Positions 54,927 through 63,197 of a stretch of DNA of 64,000 nt are shown piece by piece. A program made the position numbers and the translations under genes. Below the pieces are notes generated by a model that saw nothing but the letters and a program-made list of their open reading frames with translations, made no database searches and was not told the DNA's origin. The DNA comes from an uncultured Pseudomonadota bacterium (GTDB lineage Bacteria; Pseudomonadota; Gammaproteobacteria; Burkholderiales; SG8-39). The stretch is taken from assembly GCA_903834835.1 (NCBI GenBank), contig CAILKO010000035.1, positions 1-64,000 on the forward strand, in the 5' to 3' direction. The stretch's first letter is position 1. The number at the start of each line of letters is the position of its first letter.

Positions 54927-55922
54927 TTATTCCCGCGAGGACTTCGGGAACCCCCGTCCCACAGCCAGCGAAGCCGCAGTGTTCATCGCCGCCAGCATGG
55001 TCTTGTGCTGTGCCTTGCCGGTACCGGCGATATCGAAGGCGGTGCCGTGCGGCGTACCCACGCGCAGATAGTCGAGCGCAAGGAACAGCGTGCAGGCGCC
55101 CTCGAAAACAGCGGTTTTCAGCGGGATCTGTCCCTGGTCGTGATACATCGTCACCACGGCATCGAACTGACCATCCAGCGCCTGGCGGAAGACCGCGTCC
55201 GGCGTTGCCGGACCGGTGGCGCGGATGCCAAGGGCGATCGCATCCTGCACCGCAGGTGCGATCTCCTCCCTGTCCTCTTCATACATCGCGTGCGGATTCA
55301 GGCCCGCGACCGCAATGCGGGCATCCGGCAGGCCCCACTTGGCGAGTGTCGCATGCAGCAGCTTCACGACTTCAAGCACGCGATCACGCTTCACCAGCGA
55401 CGGGACATCGCGCATGCGCACGTGCTCGCTCACAGGCACAGCGCGAAGGGGACCGCTGATACGCAGTTGATAGGTTCCGGGCGGGTCGAACTGCGCGTAG
55501 GCATCCTCGTGGCTGATGCCGGTCATGAAAACGGACTTCGTATCAACCGGTGCATTCACCCAGGCCTGGATCGCCCCGGCTTCGGCGAGCGTGCGCGCTT
55601 CGCGCATCCAGTCGAGCACAGCCTGGCCACAGGCCGCGCTGTTCTTGCCCAGCTCGTAGGACTTCGGATCGAAACGACCCGTATCGAGCACGGGAATCTC
55701 ACCCGCGCGGAATTCGATCTCATCGAAAGTTCGGTACGCGCGAAATCGGCTCTGCACTCCGCAGATAGCGGCGGCGCGCTCCACCACAGGCAGGCTGCCG
55801 ATCAGCATGGGACGCGCATACGGCGAGAACTCCGCCGAGGCGACCGAGCGCACGCAGATTTCCGGTCCGATGCCGGCCGGATCGCCGATCATGGTGGCAA
55901 CGATGGGCTTTGATGGGGTCAT
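54927..55922 (-). CDS. PdxA-family dehydrogenase (catabolic, TphB/PdxA2-like)
   Basis: A 331-residue NAD-dependent dehydrogenase/decarboxylase of the PdxA family. It has MIGDPAGIGPEICVRS, the metal ligands His167 (SEHVRMRDV), His211 (LNPHAMYEED) and His292 (GTPHGTAFDIAG), and YHDQGQIPLK. The variant GTPHG in place of the usual S-x-D-H-G suggests a non-biosynthetic member. Members include TphB, the cis-dihydrodiol dehydrogenase of terephthalate degradation, and 4-phospho-D-threonate dehydrogenase. It is divergent from a Bug gene and oxygenase genes, which favours a catabolic dihydrodiol role. That role is inferred. Confidence 0.85.
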   Translation of the reverse strand: MTPSKPIVATMIGDPAGIGPEICVRSVASAEFSPYARPMLIGSLPVVERAAAICGVQSRFRAYRTFDEIEFRAGEIPVLDTGRFDPKSYELGKNSAACGQAVLDWMREARTLAEAGAIQAWVNAPVDTKSVFMTGISHEDAYAQFDPPGTYQLRISGPLRAVPVSEHVRMRDVPSLVKRDRVLEVVKLLHATLAKWGLPDARIAVAGLNPHAMYEEDREEIAPAVQDAIALGIRATGPATPDAVFRQALDGQFDAVVTMYHDQGQIPLKTAVFEGACTLFLALDYLRVGTPHGTAFDIAGTGKAQHKTMLAAMNTAASLAVGRGFPKSSRE

Positions 55923-56094
55923 GCTGTCTCCTCCGTGTAGATGCGCACCGGGAAGCCGCCTGTCCGGCCCTCCGCGTCACGTCGGCCCTAGTGTAGCGGC
56001 GAGCGCGTTACCCGCGGCGTCCGCCGCGTTCAGGGTATATTGCCACCCTGATTTCATCGTCCGTCGTACGCGGGCTCCATTCGAGGAAACATTC

Positions 56095-57057
56095 ATGCAC
56101 AACGGCTACAAGCTTCTGCTGTTCTCTTTTGCCCTCGGGGCTGCAACCGCCCATGCTCAGGACTACCCCAACCGGCCGGTACGCCTGATCGTTCCCTATA
56201 CGCCGGGCGGTCAACCGGACAACATTGCGCGCACGCTCGCCGGCCCGATTTCCGCTGCGCTCGGCCAGAGCCTGGTTATCGAAAACCGCCCCGGCGCAGG
56301 GGGTCTCCCCGGCGTGCAGGAGGCGATGCGCGCCGCACCGGACGGCTATACGTTGCTCTCTGCCGATGCGGCCCAGTGGGCCATCCTTCCCGCGCTGCGT
56401 CCCGGTGTCTACGATTTCGAGAAATCGTTTGCCCCGATTTCTCTCATCTATACGAGCGCACTCTATATCCAGGTCCGGAGCTCGGTTGCTGCGAAGACCA
56501 TCCAGGAACTCATCGCGCTCGCAAAGAGCAAGCCCGGCAGCCTCAGCTATGGTTCTGCCGGCAACGGTACAGTGCACCACCTCTTCATGGAATCCTTCAA
56601 GTCGGCGCTCGGGCTGGACATCGTGCACGTGCCCTACAAGGGCTCGGGGCAGATGGTTCAGGCGCTGCTCGCGGGCGACATTCAGATCGGCATCACCGCC
56701 ACCGCCAGCACCGGCCCGCACCTGAAGACCGGTGCGATCCGTCTGCTTGCCACGACGACCAAGGATCGCTCGCGCCTGACGCCGGATATCATTTCCCAGG
56801 GCGAACTCGGGTTCCCGGAACACAACTTCGCCGGTGAATCCGCCTACTTCGCGCCCACAGGCACACCGCGACCGATCATCGACAAGATTTCCGGCATCCT
56901 CGCGAAAGCCGTTGTCGTGCCCGATGTCGTGCAGCGGGCGGAGACTTTCGGCGTCGAGATGCTGCACCGCAACCCCGAACAGACGTTGCAGATCATGCGC
57001 GCAGACGTCGCGCGCTTCGTCAAAGCGGTGAAGATTTCCGGCGCGAAGGCCGAATAG
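56095..57057 (+). CDS. Bug-family (TctC) solute-binding protein 3 (TphC-like context)
   Basis: A 320-residue Bug protein with a signal peptide ending ATAHAQ (about residue 22). Features include RPVRLIVPYTPGGQPDNIAR, VIENRPGAGGLPGVQ and IVHVPYKGSGQMVQALL. It stands first in a plus-strand set with ring-hydroxylating oxygenase alpha and beta genes, the position held by tphC in terephthalate operons. ATG 56095 follows GAGGAAAC. Confidence 0.88.
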   Translation: MHNGYKLLLFSFALGAATAHAQDYPNRPVRLIVPYTPGGQPDNIARTLAGPISAALGQSLVIENRPGAGGLPGVQEAMRAAPDGYTLLSADAAQWAILPALRPGVYDFEKSFAPISLIYTSALYIQVRSSVAAKTIQELIALAKSKPGSLSYGSAGNGTVHHLFMESFKSALGLDIVHVPYKGSGQMVQALLAGDIQIGITATASTGPHLKTGAIRLLATTTKDRSRLTPDIISQGELGFPEHNFAGESAYFAPTGTPRPIIDKISGILAKAVVVPDVVQRAETFGVEMLHRNPEQTLQIMRADVARFVKAVKISGAKAE

Positions 57058-57070
57058 TCGACGTCTGACG

Positions 57071-57098
57071 CCCCCCCCCCCCGCAGACCCGCGGGGGG
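57071..57098. repeat. Twelve-C tract and GC hairpin
   Basis: A run of twelve C (57071-57082) is followed by a hairpin: CCCCCCGC (57077-57084), loop AGACCC, GCGGGGGG (57091-57098). It lies between the Bug gene and the oxygenase alpha gene. No T-run follows, so termination is uncertain. Long C-tracts slip in replication and sequencing. Confidence 0.7.
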
Positions 57099-57277
57099 CC
57101 CCGGCAGCACCGTTCTCTTGACCTGGCTCAAGACCGCCCAGGAGCTTCCCGGCTAGCGTGAGGCTCTCTACAATCGACGCACAGCGCGCGCGACTGTGGA
57201 GGGCACTGCGGCCTGCCAACCGGACACACGTTTTCCGTGCGAGCCGGCCCGCGCCTCATCTGTCATTGGAGACCTGC

Positions 57278-58582
57278 ATGAATCAACCCGCTATCGAATG
57301 GATCCGACCCGCGTCGGAAGAAATGATTTCCGAACTGGTGCAGCCCGGGCGCGTGCATTCGCGCATCTACACCGACCCCGGCATCTTCGAACTCGAAATG
57401 GACCGGATCTTCGGCCGGACCTGGCTGCTGATCGGGCATGAAAGCGAAATACCGAACCCGGGCGACTACAAACTGCGCCGCATGGGCAAGGCGCCGGTGA
57501 TCTTCGTTCGCGGACGTGACAACACGGTGCGCGTGCTGCTGAACCGCTGCCGCCACCGCGGCGCGCAGATCTGCGAAGAGGAAACCGGCAACACCCGCCA
57601 GTTCACCTGCTGGTTCCACGGCTGGAGTTTCGAAAATACCGGGAAGCTGCTCGGCGTGACCCAGCCGGAAGGCTACGGCCACGCACTCAACGACGGGTCG
57701 ATGGATCTCACCCCGACCCCGCGCATGGATAACTACCGCGGCTTCATCTTCGCGAGTCTGTCGGCCGACGGCGGTTCGCTCAAGGAAGAACTCTCGCTCG
57801 CCACCTCGCGCATCGACATCCTGGTGGACGCCTCGCCCACGGGCCAGTTGATGCTTGACGCGGGCGCGCACAAGACGTCCTACCGCGGCAACTGGAAGAT
57901 GGTGGGAATGGACGGCTACCACCCGAACTATCTGCATTCTTCGGTGGTCGCGGCCTGGAAGCGCAACGAGGATTCCGGCGTCGGCTCGACCCACCGCGAC
58001 GACCCCTACAGCGACGGGTCACTCTCCCGCACGCGCGACCTCGGTTACGGCCACTGCCAGCTCGACCTGCTCAATCATCGCCTGAAGCACTACGAGCGCC
58101 AGTGCGAGTTCTACCGCAAGTTCCCCGGCGGCGACGATTACATCGCCGCGATGCATCGCGCCCACGGCGATCGGGCGACGCTGCTGATCGCAGCAGGCGG
58201 CGACCCGCACGTGGGTGTGTTCCCGAACATGCAGATCATCAACAACCATCTGCGCATCATCAACCCGATCTCCGTGGACTACACGGAGCTCCTGATGATT
58301 CCGGTGAAAATCGGCGGCATGAGCAATGAACTTAATGCCGAGCGCCTGCGCCAGCACGAATCGTTCTACGGGCCCTGCGGCGCCGGCTCGCCCGATGACG
58401 CGGAGATGTTCGAGCGCGTACAGGTCGGCATGCACGCGGAAGTCAATCCCTGGATTGATCTCTCCCGCGGAATCGAGCGCGAGAAGGTCGACACCGACGG
58501 CAGCATCGTCGGCCAGATCACCGACGAAGTCACCCAGCGCGGTCAGGCGAAGCGCTGGGCCCAGCTGATGAAAGGGAAATGA
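57278..58582 (+). CDS. Aromatic-ring-hydroxylating dioxygenase alpha subunit 1
   Basis: A 434-residue Rieske non-heme iron oxygenase. The Rieske ligands are Cys91 and His93 (NRCRHRGAQIC), Cys111 and His114 (CWFHGWSF). The iron site is Asp212, His215 and His220 in VGMDGYHPNYLH with a downstream Asp (GSPDDAEMFERV). It adds two oxygens to an aromatic ring with electrons from a reductase not seen here. ATG 57278 is chosen; upstream codons lack family similarity. It overlaps its beta subunit gene by 4 bp. Confidence 0.92.
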   Translation: MNQPAIEWIRPASEEMISELVQPGRVHSRIYTDPGIFELEMDRIFGRTWLLIGHESEIPNPGDYKLRRMGKAPVIFVRGRDNTVRVLLNRCRHRGAQICEEETGNTRQFTCWFHGWSFENTGKLLGVTQPEGYGHALNDGSMDLTPTPRMDNYRGFIFASLSADGGSLKEELSLATSRIDILVDASPTGQLMLDAGAHKTSYRGNWKMVGMDGYHPNYLHSSVVAAWKRNEDSGVGSTHRDDPYSDGSLSRTRDLGYGHCQLDLLNHRLKHYERQCEFYRKFPGGDDYIAAMHRAHGDRATLLIAAGGDPHVGVFPNMQIINNHLRIINPISVDYTELLMIPVKIGGMSNELNAERLRQHESFYGPCGAGSPDDAEMFERVQVGMHAEVNPWIDLSRGIEREKVDTDGSIVGQITDEVTQRGQAKRWAQLMKGK

Positions 58583-59103
58583 TGGCAGCCGTTCCGCAGC
58601 AATCCGGCGAAGCAACCCTCCTCAGGGCCTGGGCCGACCGGATGGAAGTCGAGCAGTTCCTGTTCCGCGAAGCGGAACTCGCGGATGCGCACCAGTACAC
58701 CGATTGGCAGGCGCTCTGGGCCAAGGAACTCGTGTACTGGGTACCCGCGAATGCGGACGACGTCGATCCGGCGCGCCAGATTTCATTCATCTATGACAAC
58801 CGTGCGCGGCTCGAAGACCGGATCTTCCGTCTGAACACGCCCTTCGCCCACTCGCAGCGCCCGCGCCCGCGCCTGGTGCGAACAGTTGCCAACATCCAGC
58901 TTGTGGACTACGACAGCTCGCGCGGCGGCACCGTAACCTCGCGCGTGTGCATCGGCGAAACGCGCCGCGACGAAAACAACATCTGGATGGCCCGCGTAAA
59001 GCACGTGCTGGTGCGCGAGGGCGGCAAACTCCTGATGAAGGAAAAGCACGTTTTCCTGGCGAAGAACCGCGCCTCGATCGGGAATCTGACCTTCCTGCTC
59101 TGA
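58579..59103 (+). CDS. Aromatic-ring-hydroxylating dioxygenase beta subunit 1
   Basis: A 174-residue small subunit with the cone-shaped SnoaL-like fold: VEQFLFREAELADAHQYTDW, VYWVPANADDVDPARQISF and the common C-terminal KEKHVFLAKNRASIGNLTFLL. Beta subunits are structural and hold the alpha trimer. It overlaps the alpha gene by 4 bp and ends 27 bp before the convergent second beta gene. Confidence 0.92.
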   Translation: MMAAVPQQSGEATLLRAWADRMEVEQFLFREAELADAHQYTDWQALWAKELVYWVPANADDVDPARQISFIYDNRARLEDRIFRLNTPFAHSQRPRPRLVRTVANIQLVDYDSSRGGTVTSRVCIGETRRDENNIWMARVKHVLVREGGKLLMKEKHVFLAKNRASIGNLTFLL

Positions 59104-59118
59104 GGCCAGCGGGGCGCG

Positions 59119-59138
59119 CTCAGACGAGCTCAGACGAG
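59119..59138. repeat. Tandem 10-bp duplication across a stop codon
   Basis: CTCAGACGAG occurs at 59119-59128 and 59129-59138 without a gap. On the minus strand the second copy contains the final codons and the stop of beta subunit 2. It is a short slippage-type duplication. Confidence 0.75.
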
Positions 59139-59615
59139 AAAGGTCAGGTTCCCGAGCGCGCCCGAGTTGTTCAGCAGCAGCACCTTCTTCTCGCGCATGC
59201 GAAACCCGTCGCCGTGGCGTACGAGCACGTGGCGATTGCGTCCGAACCAGGCAGTCTGGCGATCGGATCGCCAGTCGCCGAGCGCGAAAGTGGAACCGAC
59301 CGCCAGACTTTCGCCTGAATCGCTCTCTATCTCCACGTTCGATACAACGCGCAGCAGACGCGTGCGCGGCTGCTGCGCGAAGGCATAGCGCCCCTTCAGG
59401 CGCGTGACCCGCTGCTCGAGTTGAGCGCGCCGGTCGTGAATGATCGATACCGCGCGCCGCGGGTCCTCGTCCGTATCGTCGCAGGGCACCCAGTAGAGCA
59501 GTTCCTGCTCCCAGAACGCGAGCCACTCGTCGTAGCGATGTTCATCCATGCAGCGTGCCTCGCGATAGACGAACTGCTCGACCGACTTCAAGAGTTCGAC
59601 CGCGACGCCGTTCAC
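59130..59615 (-). CDS. Aromatic-ring-hydroxylating dioxygenase beta subunit 2
   Basis: A 161-residue paralogue of the first beta subunit, on the opposite strand. It has VEQFVYREARCMDEHRYDEW, LLYWVPCDDTDEDPRRAVSI and a C-terminal REKKVLLLNNSGALGNLTFL. It overlaps its alpha gene by 4 bp. The two beta genes are tail to tail. The sequences are clearly diverged, so this is not a recent duplication. Confidence 0.92.
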   Translation of the reverse strand: MNGVAVELLKSVEQFVYREARCMDEHRYDEWLAFWEQELLYWVPCDDTDEDPRRAVSIIHDRRAQLEQRVTRLKGRYAFAQQPRTRLLRVVSNVEIESDSGESLAVGSTFALGDWRSDRQTAWFGRNRHVLVRHGDGFRMREKKVLLLNNSGALGNLTFLV

Positions 59616-60892
59616 GCTGCCTCCGACATCATGTCCTTCCAGGCCTGCAGCTGGTAGCGCTGTGGAATCTCGTCAGTGATCCGGCCCGCGATGCTGCCAT
59701 CGGCAGCGCGCGTCTCGCGCCGTATGCCGCGCGTCAGGTTGAGCCACGGATCCGCCTCGGCCATCATCCCGATCTGGGTGCGTTCGAAGATCTCCGCGTC
59801 ATCCGGGCTGACGAAGCTCGCCGGACCGTAGGAGAACTCGTGACGCCGCAGGCGATATTCGTTCACCCCGTCGGGCACGCCGAGAAGGCGCATCGGAAAC
59901 ATGTGCACCTCGGTCAGATCGGGTGCGATCGGAATGACCACGCGCGCATGGCTGCCGATCAGCTGCAGGTTCGGAAACACGCCCATGTGCGGATCCCCCA
60001 TCTGCGCCAGCAGGTAGTCGCCGCGCTCGCGGCCGTAGGCTGCCCGCATCGCGCGCACATACTCCGGGCCACCCTCCACTTTTTCCCAGGTATCAAGATG
60101 TTCCTGCAGGTTGTGCATCCTTGACCCGGTCAGGTCGAGCATGACGTGCCCGTTGTCGAGATGGCGCGTCGCACTGGCCGACGCATCCTCCCATGGATCC
60201 TGATAACTCGCCTGGCCCATCTTGCTGCGAAGCGAAAACATCGACGCGTGAAGAACGGTAGGGTGGTAGCCATCCATGCCGACAAGCTTCCAGTTGCCGT
60301 GATATTTCGTGCGGTGCACACCGTAGTCGAGTGCAACCTCCCCTGCGGGCGACGCATCGATCGAGATATCCATGTAACCCGCGGCACGCCCCAGATGCTC
60401 GGCAAGTGATTTCCCGGAGGGCGCAAAGCTCGCGAACAGAAAGCCACGGTAGCTGTCGAGGCGCGGCACCTCGGTAAGCGAATTGCCAGCGAAATCCAGC
60501 GTCTGGTCATAGCCCTCCGGCGCGTGCACCGAGATCAGCCGGCCGGTATCGTCGTAGGACCAGCCGTGGTACCAGCAGCGGAACTGCTTCGCATTGCCCT
60601 TGTCGTTCTCGCACACCAGCGCGCCACGATGCCGGCACCGGTTCGCGAGCACCCGAACCCTGGTGTCGGAGCCGCGCACGAGAATCACCGGCTGACGGCC
60701 GATCGTGCGCCGGCGGTAATCGCCTGCGTTCGGCACCTCGCTCTCGTGGCCGACGTAGACCCAGCCGCGATGGAAGATGCGCTCCATCTCGAGATCGAAG
60801 ATCTCCTGACTCGTGTAGATTGCGCTGTGCACCCTGCCATCGTCGCGTACCAGCGCGTCGATGCCGCCCGCCCCGCCCGGATTCCCGCCCAT
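59612..60892 (-). CDS. Aromatic-ring-hydroxylating dioxygenase alpha subunit 2
   Basis: A 426-residue Rieske oxygenase. Rieske ligands are Cys86 and His88 (NRCRHRGALVC), Cys106 and His109 (CWYHGW). The iron site is in VGMDGYHPTVLH (Asp207, His210, His215). ATG 60892 with GGGAGGA ahead is preferred over the open frame to 61117, which is Arg-rich and unlike the family. It differs from alpha 1 throughout and probably takes a different substrate. No ferredoxin or reductase gene is adjacent. Confidence 0.92.
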   Translation of the reverse strand: MGGNPGGAGGIDALVRDDGRVHSAIYTSQEIFDLEMERIFHRGWVYVGHESEVPNAGDYRRRTIGRQPVILVRGSDTRVRVLANRCRHRGALVCENDKGNAKQFRCWYHGWSYDDTGRLISVHAPEGYDQTLDFAGNSLTEVPRLDSYRGFLFASFAPSGKSLAEHLGRAAGYMDISIDASPAGEVALDYGVHRTKYHGNWKLVGMDGYHPTVLHASMFSLRSKMGQASYQDPWEDASASATRHLDNGHVMLDLTGSRMHNLQEHLDTWEKVEGGPEYVRAMRAAYGRERGDYLLAQMGDPHMGVFPNLQLIGSHARVVIPIAPDLTEVHMFPMRLLGVPDGVNEYRLRRHEFSYGPASFVSPDDAEIFERTQIGMMAEADPWLNLTRGIRRETRAADGSIAGRITDEIPQRYQLQAWKDMMSEAA

Positions 60893-61064
60893 GAGTTTTC
60901 CTCCCGCGTGCCTTGTTTGCCGTCTCCTGCCTCTGCGAAGCTTAGCATCCACCGCAGCGCGCGTTCCGCTCTGCGAGCCGGCCGCGACGCGCCGGCGGGC
61001 GACGCGCTTTAATAGGGGCCCTGCAGACTCGCAGGTACCGTGTTTTCCGAATAGGGCACTGAAC

Positions 61065-62021
61065 ATGCTTCGACGCAGCTTCCTCCTTCTGCTCGCGCTG
61101 CTCGTGACGACCGCCACATCGTTGCGCGCGCAGGAACTCCAGTCAAAGTCGATCTCCGTCGTGGCTCCGGGTCAACCCGGTGGCACCACCGATCTCATTG
61201 CGCGCGCGTTCATCCCCGAGCTTCAGCGCCGCCTCGGACGCTCCATCGTGGTCGACAATCGTCCGGGCGCGGGTGGCCTGATCGGCGTGATGACCTGCGT
61301 GCAGGCCGCGCCGGACGGACACACCTGGGTAGTCGCCAACGAGTCGATGCTGGCGCTGCCGAACTTCGTAAAGACGAGCTTCAATCCCGAAAAGGACCTC
61401 GTCCCGGTCGCGATCGTCACACGTGCTTCCCACATGCTCTTTTCCAGCTCCGCACTGCCGGTCAGGTCCGTCGCGGAACTCATCGCCTGGGGCAAGGCGA
61501 ATCCGGGCAAGCTGAACGTCGGCGTGATCGGGAACTCTACCCAGTACCTGCAGTCGCTGCGGTTCATGCGCATGACGGGGCTTCAGGGCCAGACGATCCC
61601 CTTCTCAGGCAACCCCGCCATCATGCAGGCGATGCTTGCTGGCAGCGTCGACTTCGCGCTCGCCAGCGGCAGCGCCTTCTTCGAGCAGGCGAAGGCAGGA
61701 CGGGTCCGCCCGCTTGCCGTAGCGAGCGCGCAACCACATCCAAGCGCCCCGACGGCGCCGACCCTGCGCGGTGCAGGCCTGGATTTCGAGGCCGAGACCT
61801 GGCAGGGTTTCTTCGTTCCGGCGGCGACACCCGCGCCGCTCGTCGCGCGCTTCGGCGCCGAAGTCGTCGCGGCCGCAAAGCAGCCCGAAGTGGACGCCAT
61901 GCTGCGCAACCAGGGTTACTTCGTCGATACCGCCTCCGGCGATGCCATGCGCAGCATGGTGCTGCAGGCGATCCGCACCGGTACGGAGACGGCACAGCAG
62001 TACGGCATCAAGCCGCAATAG
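61065..62021 (+). CDS. Bug-family (TctC) solute-binding protein 4
   Basis: A 318-residue Bug protein, divergent from alpha 2. The signal peptide (RRSFLLLLALLVTTATSLRA) ends near residue 22. Features include SISVVAPGQPGGTTDLIARA, VVDNRPGAGGLIGVM and TIPFSGNPAIMQAMLAG. It has an unusual cysteine in MTCVQAAPDG. It is followed 21 bp later by an MFS transporter gene, so the two may be co-transcribed. Its partner, if any, is not in the window. Confidence 0.87.
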   Translation: MLRRSFLLLLALLVTTATSLRAQELQSKSISVVAPGQPGGTTDLIARAFIPELQRRLGRSIVVDNRPGAGGLIGVMTCVQAAPDGHTWVVANESMLALPNFVKTSFNPEKDLVPVAIVTRASHMLFSSSALPVRSVAELIAWGKANPGKLNVGVIGNSTQYLQSLRFMRMTGLQGQTIPFSGNPAIMQAMLAGSVDFALASGSAFFEQAKAGRVRPLAVASAQPHPSAPTAPTLRGAGLDFEAETWQGFFVPAATPAPLVARFGAEVVAAAKQPEVDAMLRNQGYFVDTASGDAMRSMVLQAIRTGTETAQQYGIKPQ

Positions 62022-62042
62022 CAGGCAGGGAGACGCGTCGCC

Positions 62043-63197
62043 ATGAAACTCGCCGCGGTGATGCTGATCGCGGCGCTGGGGCCGGCTGCGTTCCTGGGCA
62101 GCCGCCTGGTAGCAACGCTGCAGGCCCTGCAACTCGGTGCGGATACGGTAACGATCGGTCTGCTCACCGCACTGTACGGACTGCTGCCGATATTTCTCGG
62201 ACAGATCACCGGCCGCATCACCGACCGGATCGGGGTCAAGCGCCCGCTGTTCGTGTGGGGACTGATGCTCGTCGCGGCACAGCTCATCCCGTGGCTGCAT
62301 ATGTCGATGGCAACGCTCGGCGCCTCCGCACTGCTCGTCGGTTTCGCCTTCATGGGAAACATGGTGAGCACCAATCAGGCGGTCGCCGGACTCAGCACGC
62401 AGGACCGACGCACCGGCAACTTCGGGTGGATGACCGCGGCGAACGCGCTGGGTTCCGCACTCGGGCCCGTGATTGCCGGCATCGCCATCGATCGGATCGG
62501 GCATCAAGAGGCGTTCCTTGTCGTTGCACTCATCCCTGCATCCTCCCTCGTCGTCCTCGCGCTCGTAGCGAGCAGCATGCCCGGTCCTTCCGGGAGGCCC
62601 GCGCCAGCACGCATGCCTGTACGCGAGATCTGGCGTTCGCCGCGCCTGCGTCTCACGCTCGCGCTCGCCGCCTTCGTACCTGTCACGGTGGATCTGTTCT
62701 TTTTCATCGTTCCGCTCGTCGGTGCACGCATACAGCTTTCCGCATCGACGACCGGCAGCATCCTCGGCCTGTGCGCCGGCGTGGCGCTCGTCGCGCGCAT
62801 CCTGCTGCCCTGGCTGATGCGTGCGGTCAGCGAGTGGGCAGCGGTGAGCGCCTGCTTTGTCATGATCGGCGCGGGCTTCCTGATGCTTCCCGCGGCGCAA
62901 AGTGCCGCGCCGCTGTTCGGTATCTCATTCCTGCTCGGGGTGGGCGGGGGCATCGGGCCGCCACTCCTGCTGTCACTGCTCTATAGCGCGGCGCCCGCCG
63001 GACGCAAGGGCGAACTGCTCGGCGTGCGGGCCGCGCTCGTGAGCAGCCTGGGCGGTATCACACCGATGCTGGCCGGCGGTCTGAGCGCGCTTGCAGGCAT
63101 GGCCCCGGTGCTGATCGGGACCGGCATCGCATTGCTGCTTGGCGGACGCATCGCCTGGCGCGAGCGCCGCTCCCCGGATGCCGCAAACCCGCCCTAG
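62043..63197 (+). CDS. MFS transporter
   Basis: A 384-residue major facilitator with about twelve membrane segments. The MFS loop motif after segment 2 is GRITDRIGVKRPLFVWG. No close substrate family is recognised. Next to ring-hydroxylating oxygenase genes it could import or export an aromatic acid. It ends in a 4-bp overlap (CTAG) with the stop of the convergent hydrolase gene. Confidence 0.85.
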   Translation: MKLAAVMLIAALGPAAFLGSRLVATLQALQLGADTVTIGLLTALYGLLPIFLGQITGRITDRIGVKRPLFVWGLMLVAAQLIPWLHMSMATLGASALLVGFAFMGNMVSTNQAVAGLSTQDRRTGNFGWMTAANALGSALGPVIAGIAIDRIGHQEAFLVVALIPASSLVVLALVASSMPGPSGRPAPARMPVREIWRSPRLRLTLALAAFVPVTVDLFFFIVPLVGARIQLSASTTGSILGLCAGVALVARILLPWLMRAVSEWAAVSACFVMIGAGFLMLPAAQSAAPLFGISFLLGVGGGIGPPLLLSLLYSAAPAGRKGELLGVRAALVSSLGGITPMLAGGLSALAGMAPVLIGTGIALLLGGRIAWRERRSPDAANPP

